Source: an uncultured Asticcacaulis sp. (GTDB taxonomy: Bacteria; Pseudomonadota; Alphaproteobacteria; Caulobacterales; Caulobacteraceae). Taken from it: a stretch of 14,678 bases of DNA. The notes below the pieces were generated by a model. It was not told the origin of the DNA and searched no databases. It saw only the letters and a list, made by a program, of their open reading frames with translations. Every line of letters starts with the position of its first letter. Position 1 is the first letter of the stretch. Location of the stretch: contig CAMLLA010000053.1 of NCBI GenBank assembly GCA_946480525.1, forward strand, positions 1 to 14,678, written 5' to 3'. Shown in pieces: positions 7,110 to 11,778 of this stretch. The translations under genes and the position numbers were made by a program.

Positions 7110-7349
7110 ATGAACAGCGATCGTATCGATGGCAGCTGGGAACAGGTCAAGGGTCACGTACAGAAGGCGTGGGGCAAGCTTACCAATGACGATCTCGACG
7201 TCATCGAAGGCAACCGCAAGCTTCTGGCCGGCAAGATCCAGGAACGCTATGGCGTCGCTCAGGACGAGGCCGAGCTTCAGGTCCGCCGCTGGAACGATGA
7301 AAACAACGATCTGGTCGACGACGGTACGACGCGTAGCGATCGACTCTAG
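7110..7349 (+). CDS. CsbD family stress-associated protein
   Basis: This 79-residue hydrophilic protein matches the CsbD family: an N-terminal DRIDGSWEQVKGHVQKAWGKLTNDD segment, then EGNRKLLAGKIQERYG (about residues 33-48) and a polar C-terminal half. CsbD-like proteins are small, soluble and often abundant in stationary phase or general stress; their molecular role is not known. Expression of alphaproteobacterial members often depends on the EcfG stress sigma factor; I looked for its GGAAC-CGTT promoter pattern upstream and did not find it. The ribosome binding site AAAAGGAG is strong but lies in a hairpin. The TAG stop codon is part of repeat copy B. A clear terminator at 7491-7527 shows that the transcript ends here, beyond the repeat. 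Confidence 0.92.
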   Translation: MNSDRIDGSWEQVKGHVQKAWGKLTNDDLDVIEGNRKLLAGKIQERYGVAQDEAELQVRRWNDENNDLVDDGTTRSDRL

Positions 7350-7452
7350 AGTGATATGGCGAAAAGTGTAAGCGGTTTTCGCCATAAATATCGCGACAAA
7401 ACAAAAGCTTAGATCGGAATGATTGCTTCCATCTAAAATCATTCCGATCTAA
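7345..7452. repeat. Dispersed two-hairpin intergenic repeat, copy B
   Basis: This 108-bp copy is nearly identical to copy A at 4550-4656. Hairpin 1 is longer here: TATGGCGAAAA (7355-7365) pairs with TTTTCGCCATA (7376-7386) around the same GTGTAAGCGG loop. Hairpin 2 has 16-bp perfect arms: TTAGATCGGAATGATT (7409-7424) and AATCATTCCGATCTAA (7437-7452). Where copy A has G paired with C at the inner end of the stem, copy B has ATT paired with AAT, so both arms changed together. The TCTAGAG left end contains the TAG stop codon of the CsbD gene. Confidence 0.92.
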
Positions 7453-7460
7453 CACAGGAC

Positions 7461-7486
7461 ATCTTCGGTTCCGCCGGACCGAAGAT
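7461..7486 (+). other. Short hairpin between repeat B and the terminator
   Basis: ATCTTCGGT (7461-7469) pairs exactly with ACCGAAGAT (7478-7486) around an eight-base GC-rich loop. No T-run follows. With the two repeat hairpins before it and the terminator after it, the CsbD transcript would end in four hairpins in a row over about 170 nt, which could protect it from 3' exonucleases. Confidence 0.55.
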
Positions 7487-7490
7487 CACA

Positions 7491-7527
7491 AGAGCGGAGA
7501 TGGCCTTGCGCTGTCTCCGCTCTTTTT
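7491..7527 (+). terminator. Rho-independent terminator of the CsbD gene
   Basis: AGAGCGGAGA (7491-7500) pairs perfectly with TCTCCGCTCT (7514-7523) around a 13-base loop, directly followed by a T-run ending at 7527. It is the clearest intrinsic terminator in the window and separates the CsbD transcript from the hydrolase gene. Confidence 0.9.
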
Positions 7528-7530
7528 ATT

Positions 7531-7732
7531 GACCTGTACCCGCCTCTGTGTCACCTTGAGGCCATGCTGAACAGCCGAGCCCGTAACGTAGCTGCAACAA
7601 CGACCGCCAGTGGCGGGGCGTCTTGCGGATGCGTGGCCTCAGGCTGACAGCAACCTTCGCAAACTCCCCGTTCCTTTCATCGTAAAGGCCGGGGACGAGG
7701 ATCCGCTCCGGCCAGACTGCCCGGAGCCACGC
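7531..7732. other. Non-coding spacer before the hydrolase gene
   Basis: Together with the repeat, hairpin and terminator to its left this makes 383 bp without a gene. Reading frames here are short; an in-frame GTG at 7610 could extend the hydrolase by 41 residues, but those residues do not look like the family's N-terminus. A 26-codon frame from 7564 has no support. I found no convincing promoter hexamers. Confidence 0.5.
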
Positions 7733-8284
7733 ATGCCCCCTCAACGCAACATCGAATCCGCGCTGATCGTCATAGACATGCAGCGTGCCCTGTTCGCCGC
7801 ACACCAAAGACCGCACGATGCCGATTTCGTCATCCGCCGGGTGTGCGCGCTGATCGACCGGGCGCGGCGTGACGATGTACAGATCGTCTTCATTCAAAAT
7901 GTTTCGGACATCCATCCCCACGGTTCAGAGGGCTGGCGGCTGCTGGCACCACTGGAACCGCGTTTTCCGGACTGGGTGATCGACAAGACCCGGCCAAGCA
8001 TCTTCCATGGCACCAACTTGGCGGCACAGCTGAAGGCCGTCGGCATATCGCGTCTGATCCTGGCAGGCGCGCGCACGGACACCTGTATCGACACGTCTTG
8101 CCGGGCGGCGGCGGATCTCGGCTTCGGGGTCGTCCTGGCCGCTGACGCCCATACGACCTTTGATGGCGAGGTGCTGTCCGCGGACATGATCATAGCGCAT
8201 CACAATGCGACCTTGGCCGGTCCGTTCGCCACCGTGGTCGCGGCCGACAGCGTCGGCTTCAGACAGCCTGAAGGGGTCGCCTGA
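7733..8284 (+). CDS. Isochorismatase-fold cysteine hydrolase
   Basis: This 183-residue protein belongs to the isochorismatase-like (nicotinamidase-related) hydrolases. The expected Asp-Lys-Cys triad is visible: Asp15 in ALIVIDMQRAL, Lys85 in VIDKTRPSIFHGTNL and Cys118 in GARTDTCIDTSCRAA. The AADAHTT segment (about 136-142) is also typical. The substrate cannot be told from sequence; members act on amides, ureas or isochorismate. The start is ATG at 7733, with CGGAG six bases upstream, placing IVIDMQ near the N-terminus as usual. Its TGA stop codon directly abuts the stop of the opposing gloA gene, with no spacer and no terminator between the two convergent genes. Cytoplasmic, no signal peptide. 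Confidence 0.88.
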   Translation: MPPQRNIESALIVIDMQRALFAAHQRPHDADFVIRRVCALIDRARRDDVQIVFIQNVSDIHPHGSEGWRLLAPLEPRFPDWVIDKTRPSIFHGTNLAAQLKAVGISRLILAGARTDTCIDTSCRAAADLGFGVVLAADAHTTFDGEVLSADMIIAHHNATLAGPFATVVAADSVGFRQPEGVA

Positions 8285-8749
8285 TTACCAGCTGCCGGTA
8301 TTCGGCATGCTGATCCAGGGCTCGGCCGGCGGCAGGGCCGGGCCCTTTTGCAGCAGTTCGATGCTGATGCCGTCAGGTGAACGAACGAAGGCCATGCTGC
8401 CATCGCGCGGTGGGCGGTTGATGACCACACCCATCTCGCTCAAATGCTGGCAGATGGCATAGACGTCGTCGAATTCATAGGCCAGATGGCCGAAATTGCG
8501 GCCGCCGCCATAGTCTTCGACATTCCCGTTTTCGTCCGGCCAGTTGTAGGTCAGCTCGACTTCGGCCTGGCCACGCAGACCGTCGTGCGCGCCCATATGG
8601 GCGTCTTCGTCGGCCGACAGGAAGATCAGGCTGAACCGGCCTTTTTCATTGTCCATGCGGCGGACTTGCCTGAGGCCAAGACCGTCACAGTAAAAACGCA
8701 GCGAAGCATCCAGGTCCTTTACACGGACCATGGTATGCAGGAAGCGCAC
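8285..8749 (-). CDS. gloA: Lactoylglutathione lyase (glyoxalase I)
   Basis: This 154-residue metalloenzyme converts the hemithioacetal of methylglyoxal and glutathione into lactoylglutathione, the first step of glyoxal detoxification. The VOC fold with both halves is present. The four expected metal ligands are His5 (LHTMVRV), Glu65 (VELTYNW), His88 (FGHLAYEF) and Glu131 (ISIELLQ). The glutathione-binding RFYCDGLG and LTYNW segments are typical of GloA. Translation starts at GTG (8749), whose G is also the last base of the TAG stop of the zinc-finger gene upstream (TAGTG), so the two are translationally coupled. AGGGG lies eight bases before the start, within the upstream coding sequence. About 18 residues follow the last ligand, slightly longer than the E. 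coli enzyme. Confidence 0.94.
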   Translation of the reverse strand: MRFLHTMVRVKDLDASLRFYCDGLGLRQVRRMDNEKGRFSLIFLSADEDAHMGAHDGLRGQAEVELTYNWPDENGNVEDYGGGRNFGHLAYEFDDVYAICQHLSEMGVVINRPPRDGSMAFVRSPDGISIELLQKGPALPPAEPWISMPNTGSW

Positions 8750-8964
8750 TAGTGATCCCCTTCCGGACGCGGGGCCGGATCGATATATTCGTGCGCGTGG
8801 TCCTTATGGACGAACTTGCGGTCGCAATAGCCGCATTCGGCCTCTCCGTCCTCACCCAGCTCGATATAGACCAGCGGGTGGCCCAATGCCCCGCCACCGC
8901 CATTGCACGCGACCTTATGGCCTTCGACATAGATGACTTCGGGGGGAGGAATGATGGCGCTCAT
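8749..8964 (-). CDS. CHCC-type zinc-finger protein (NDUFS6-like)
   Basis: This 71-residue protein carries the zf-CHCC pattern: Cys20 in ACNGGGGALGHP with His29, then Cys44 and Cys47 in AECGYCDRKFV. These four residues bind zinc in the family. The family includes NDUFS6, an accessory subunit of mitochondrial complex I, and alphaproteobacterial counterparts found with bacterial complex I; that role here is inference. The last residues are histidine/acid rich (HKDHAHEYID and EGDH). The ATG at 8964 has no strong ribosome binding site. It is the first gene of a two-gene operon with gloA, overlapping it by one base. Confidence 0.88.
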   Translation of the reverse strand: MSAIIPPPEVIYVEGHKVACNGGGGALGHPLVYIELGEDGEAECGYCDRKFVHKDHAHEYIDPAPRPEGDH

Positions 8965-8996
8965 GGATATTCGGACCTGCGGATGAACTCGCTCAA

Positions 8997-9025
8997 CCCT
9001 TAAGCAAAGCCGCTCCTTTCGTCAA
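8997..9025 (-). promoter_or_regulatory. Candidate promoter for the zinc-finger/gloA operon
   Basis: On the minus strand TTGACG (9020-9025) is followed after 17 bp by TAAGGG (8997-9002). The -35 hexamer is close to consensus and the -10 is poor. The predicted start near 8990 leaves about 26 nt before the ATG at 8964. No equally good plus-strand promoter for the permease was found in the same 101-bp divergent spacer. Confidence 0.4.
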
Positions 9026-9065
9026 TTTCCTTGTCCGATCTGCCGGGGTGTGAAACTCTCGCGCC

Positions 9066-10346
9066 ATGGGAGCGCCAAATAAACTGAAATCCATGCTGGG
9101 CGGAACGATCGGCAATCTGGTCGAATGGTACGACTGGTACGCCTATGCGGCATTTGCCCTCTATTTCTCCAAGTCCTTCTTTCCCAAGGATGACCCGACA
9201 GCGCAGCTGCTCAATACGGCGGCCATCTTCGCCGTAGGCTTCCTGGTCCGGCCCATAGGCGGCTGGCTCCTGGGTATGTATGCCGACCGCTATGGTCGGA
9301 AGTCCGCGCTGACCGGCTCGATCCTTTTGATGTGCGCCGGCTCGCTGATCATCGCCGTGACCCCGGCCTATGAAACCATCGGCATCTTTTCACCCATCCT
9401 GCTCCTGGTCGCCCGCCTGCTTCAGGGCCTGAGCGTCGGCGGTGAATACGGCGCCAGCGCTACCTATCTGTCGGAAATGGCCGGCCATCACAACCGCGGC
9501 TTCTGGTCGAGTTTCCAGTACGTGACGCTCATCATGGGCCAACTGATCGCGCTCGGCGTGCTGATTGTCCTGCAGAAGGCCCTTTTGACGACGGGACAGC
9601 TGGAGGACTGGGGCTGGCGTATTCCCTTTGTTATCGGCGCGGGGCTGGCCGTCGTCGCGATGTTTATCCGCACCCACATGGAAGAGACCGAGTCGTTCCA
9701 GAAGACCGTCAATACCCAGAAGGGCAGCGTCTGGGCGCTGGTCCGGGACCACCCGTGGCAGTCGCTCCAGGTCGTGGGCCTGACGCTGGGCGGTACGGTG
9801 GCATTTTACACCTATACAACCTACATGCAAAAATTCCTGGTTAACACAGCGGGCTGGAGCAAGGAGGCAGCGACCACTGTGTCGGCCCTTTGCCTATGCC
9901 TCTACATGTGCCTGCAACCCCTGTTCGGAGCGCTGTCGGACCGCATCGGGCGCCGGCCCCTGCTGATCGGTTTCGGCATATTGGGGACGCTGCTTACCGT
10001 GCCGCTCATGACGGTTCTCGCCGGTACGAAAGACTTCTGGACGGGCTTTGGGCTGATCATGGCCGCGCTGGTCATCGTCAGCGGCTACACCTCTATCAAC
10101 GCCGTAGTCAAAGCGGAACTCTTCCCGTCGCACGTTCGCGCATTGGGCGTCGCCCTGCCCTATGCCATCGCCGTATCATTGTTCGGCGGGTCGGCCGAAT
10201 ATGTCGCGCTCGGTCTGAAAGCCCAAGGAATGGAGACGGCGTTTTACTGGTATGTCACCGGCTGCATCTTCGTGTCGCTGATGGTCTATGTTTTTACAGC
10301 CGATACTAAGGTTACCTCAGCCTTTCGCGCGGAAGACGAGCAGTAA
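9066..10346 (+). CDS. MFS permease, metabolite:H+ symporter (KgtP-like) family
   Basis: This 426-residue inner-membrane protein is a proton-coupled uptake carrier with about 12 membrane helices. The MHS-family marks are the N-terminal GNLVEWYDWYAYAAFALYF, the RPIGGWLLGMYADRYGRK loop between helices 2 and 3 (the MFS motif), RLLQGLSVGGEYGASATYL in helix 4, and a second GALSDRIGRRPLL loop between helices 8 and 9. It is closest in appearance to alpha-ketoglutarate or dicarboxylate permeases, but substrate is not certain. The ATG at 9066 follows an in-frame stop at 9051, so it cannot start further upstream; its leader lacks a clear ribosome binding site, and the next ATG is at codon 10. Nothing nearby encodes a matching metabolic pathway. 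Confidence 0.92.
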   Translation: MGAPNKLKSMLGGTIGNLVEWYDWYAYAAFALYFSKSFFPKDDPTAQLLNTAAIFAVGFLVRPIGGWLLGMYADRYGRKSALTGSILLMCAGSLIIAVTPAYETIGIFSPILLLVARLLQGLSVGGEYGASATYLSEMAGHHNRGFWSSFQYVTLIMGQLIALGVLIVLQKALLTTGQLEDWGWRIPFVIGAGLAVVAMFIRTHMEETESFQKTVNTQKGSVWALVRDHPWQSLQVVGLTLGGTVAFYTYTTYMQKFLVNTAGWSKEAATTVSALCLCLYMCLQPLFGALSDRIGRRPLLIGFGILGTLLTVPLMTVLAGTKDFWTGFGLIMAALVIVSGYTSINAVVKAELFPSHVRALGVALPYAIAVSLFGGSAEYVALGLKAQGMETAFYWYVTGCIFVSLMVYVFTADTKVTSAFRAEDEQ

Positions 10347-10435
10347 GGTTACCCGGCAAGAAACCAACACCCCCGCATCGCCTTTTTACTGCCCGTCCTC
10401 TAGTCATGCCGCACCGCAGCAAACAGGAGGTGTAT

Positions 10436-10699
10436 ATGCTGGATCAGACCATCGATCTCGTTTTCAGGCGTCTCCACCTCAGGCTTACCGACCCCGAAAT
10501 AGCCTGTGAGGCCATAAAGCAGGTCGTGCGTACGCACTTTGGCCTGAGGCCGTCCGATGTCGAAATGTTCGAGCGCTTTGCCGACACGCTTTTCCGCCGG
10601 CACAATGGTCACAACACCATTTTAATCGCCAACGAACTGAAGGGGCGCATTCAGCGAATGCACGTCGAAAACGACGCGGTCGAGTGGCTGAACGCCTGA
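10436..10699 (+). CDS. Small hypothetical protein, 87 residues
   Basis: I do not recognise this protein. The start at 10436 is set by a strong AGGAGGT (10425-10431) four bases upstream; an ATG at 10406 would add 10 residues without a ribosome binding site. It is soluble, with no signal peptide or membrane segment. It appears mostly helical: TIDLVFRRLHLRL, then DPEIACEAIKQVVRTHFG, SDVEMFERFADTLFRR and ANELKGRIQRMHVE. The spread of Arg and Glu in these helices suggests a small helical bundle. It is probably its own transcription unit, 89 bp after the permease, and meets the VOC gene tail to tail across repeat copy C. Confidence 0.75.
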   Translation: MLDQTIDLVFRRLHLRLTDPEIACEAIKQVVRTHFGLRPSDVEMFERFADTLFRRHNGHNTILIANELKGRIQRMHVENDAVEWLNA

Positions 10700-10701
10700 G
10701 G

Positions 10702-10739
10702 TTTAGAGCGATATGGCGACAAAATAAATCTTAGACCGG
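10702..10739. repeat. Dispersed repeat, copy C (internally deleted)
   Basis: This 38-bp remnant matches the left end of copy B (TTTAGAGCGATATGGCGA, 10702-10719) and then jumps to the linker and the start of hairpin 2 (CAAAATAAATCTTAGACCGG, 10720-10739). The missing part corresponds to 34 bp between ATATGGCGA and ATATCGCGA of copy B, nine-base stretches that differ at one position, so a deletion between short direct repeats explains the shape. The right arm of hairpin 2 is missing. Its TTA at 10731-10733 is the complement of the TAA stop codon of the VOC gene. Confidence 0.75.
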
Positions 10740-11132
10740 GTCGCGGAAATTCAGTTCCAGCAGGACATTGTTGGGATCAGTAACAAAGACCTGGCGCAAT
10801 CCGATCGACGGGATATCGGCACGCTCGAACGGCAGGTTGCGCGCCTTCAGGCGGTCGATCATCTCGTCGAAGCCGTCGCATTCGAAGGCGACGTGGTGAA
10901 TGGCGCCGGTCGGTGCTCCCGGCTGGACATCACGCGGCACCGTATTGTCCGTGCCGAACAGGTTGAGGTGAATGACTGCCATATTCCGGCTGTCGTAGAG
11001 CCATTGCCGCAGTGCGGGATCACGCTGCGGCGCCACACGCGCCTCCAGCCCTAAGAGATCATGGTAAAAAGCGATCGTGCCCGCCATGTCACGGGTCTGG
11101 ATATTCACGTGGTTCAGGTTCTTGACGATCAT
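10731..11132 (-). CDS. VOC superfamily (glyoxalase/dioxygenase-like) protein
   Basis: This 133-residue protein has the two beta-alpha-beta-beta-beta modules of the vicinal oxygen chelate fold. Likely metal ligands are His8 (NLNHVNI), His80 (AIHHVAF) and Glu126 (VLLELNF). That set resembles extradiol dioxygenase-like or glyoxalase-like members, and the reaction cannot be told from sequence. It differs clearly from gloA at 8285-8749. Its ATG shares the A with the TGA stop of brnA (TGATG), so it is probably translated with the toxin-antitoxin operon. The last residues (PV) and the stop codon come from repeat copy C, implying that an insertion or rearrangement has reset its C-terminus. Confidence 0.85.
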   Translation of the reverse strand: MIVKNLNHVNIQTRDMAGTIAFYHDLLGLEARVAPQRDPALRQWLYDSRNMAVIHLNLFGTDNTVPRDVQPGAPTGAIHHVAFECDGFDEMIDRLKARNLPFERADIPSIGLRQVFVTDPNNVLLELNFRDPV

Positions 11133-11461
11133 CAGGCGCGCTTTTTCAAAGAGGTGAGCATTTCCCTACGCAGAATGGCGTTGATGCGAGACTGATAGCC
11201 CTTGCCTTGCGACTTGAGCCAGGCGACCACGTCAGCATCTAAGCGTGTTGTCAGTTGCTGTTTCACAGGACGGTAGAGGCCTCCGCGTATCTTGACCGCC
11301 GCCGCGAACTGTTCGTCCGTCATTTCAGGGATATCACTAAGATCAAGGTCGCTATCCGGGCGTTTGGCCAAAGCTGCCAGGTCTGCTTTTTGTGCGTCCG
11401 TCAGCGGCGGTAAGTCGTTCAGGTCCACGGCCTGACGAATCCTAGTCGTCTTGGCGCTCAT
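11132..11461 (-). CDS. brnA: BrnA family antitoxin
   Basis: This 109-residue protein is the antitoxin of a type II BrnT/BrnA module. The C-terminal domain LTTRLDADVVAWLKSQGKGYQSRINAILRREM (about 70-101) is the ribbon-helix-helix-like DNA-binding segment typical of BrnA. The N-terminal 60 residues are acidic and probably wrap the toxin. In the known Brucella system BrnA neutralises BrnT and the complex represses its own promoter. AAGG lies eight bases before the ATG. The gene overlaps brnT by 20 bp and shares one base with the VOC gene. It is longer than some family members by a modest N-terminal stretch. Confidence 0.92.
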   Translation of the reverse strand: MSAKTTRIRQAVDLNDLPPLTDAQKADLAALAKRPDSDLDLSDIPEMTDEQFAAAVKIRGGLYRPVKQQLTTRLDADVVAWLKSQGKGYQSRINAILRREMLTSLKKRA

Positions 11462-11747
11462 AACGTTGCCTTTCTTTGCGCGTTACGCTTCGCGCGGAAA
11501 TGATGCGGATGACTTCGATCTCTTCTCCGAACTCATCCTCTTCCCAAAGGGTGTGCGCGACCAGAAGCAACAGCGAGCCATCGACCTTTCCGACGGTCTG
11601 CCAGCGCATTTCGCCATCTTCGATACGGTCCTGCGTCATCAGGACATTAGGGTCGGCGAAGACGCGCTGCGCCACCTCGAAGCTGACGCCATGTTTGCGG
11701 AGATTGCTCTCCGCCTTGTGCGAATCCCATTCGAAATAGGTTGTCAT
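11442..11747 (-). CDS. brnT: BrnT family toxin (ribonuclease)
   Basis: This 101-residue protein is the toxin of the BrnTA pair, a RelE-fold ribonuclease that stops translation when not bound by BrnA. Family features are FEWDSHKAESNLRKHGVSFEVAQRVFADP (5-33) and the C-terminal IISARSVTRKERQRYE (83-97), which carries the conserved Arg/Glu/Tyr residues. A GEEIEV acidic insert near 74-79 is shared with some relatives. The gene starts only 31 bp after polA on the same strand, with a palindromic AT-rich region between. The ATG has no ribosome binding site; FEWD close to the N-terminus supports the start as placed. No frameshift or lost conserved residue is visible, so the toxin is probably active. 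Confidence 0.92.
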   Translation of the reverse strand: MTTYFEWDSHKAESNLRKHGVSFEVAQRVFADPNVLMTQDRIEDGEMRWQTVGKVDGSLLLLVAHTLWEEDEFGEEIEVIRIISARSVTRKERQRYERQDD

Positions 11748-11748
11748 A

Positions 11749-11772
11749 TTGTAACTACAAATTTGTAATTAC
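11749..11772 (-). promoter_or_regulatory. Operator-like palindromes at the brnT start
   Basis: TACAAATTTGTA (11756-11767) is a perfect 12-bp palindrome, and TTGTAACTACAA (11749-11760) is a near-perfect one sharing its left half. The motif TTGTAA-TAC occurs at 11749-11758 and again at 11763-11772. This overlapping arrangement is what an autorepressing BrnA-BrnT complex would be expected to bind. On the minus strand TTGCGT (11771-11776) and TACAAT (11748-11753) are 17 bp apart, but that -10 box touches the ATG, so transcription from it would begin inside the gene. Confidence 0.6.
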
Positions 11773-11778
11773 GCAAGG

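Noticed and set aside
7526..7921. Minus-strand frame opposite the hydrolase gene
   Set aside because: Overlaps the start and Asp15 region of a clear hydrolase; no ribosome binding site or family match.
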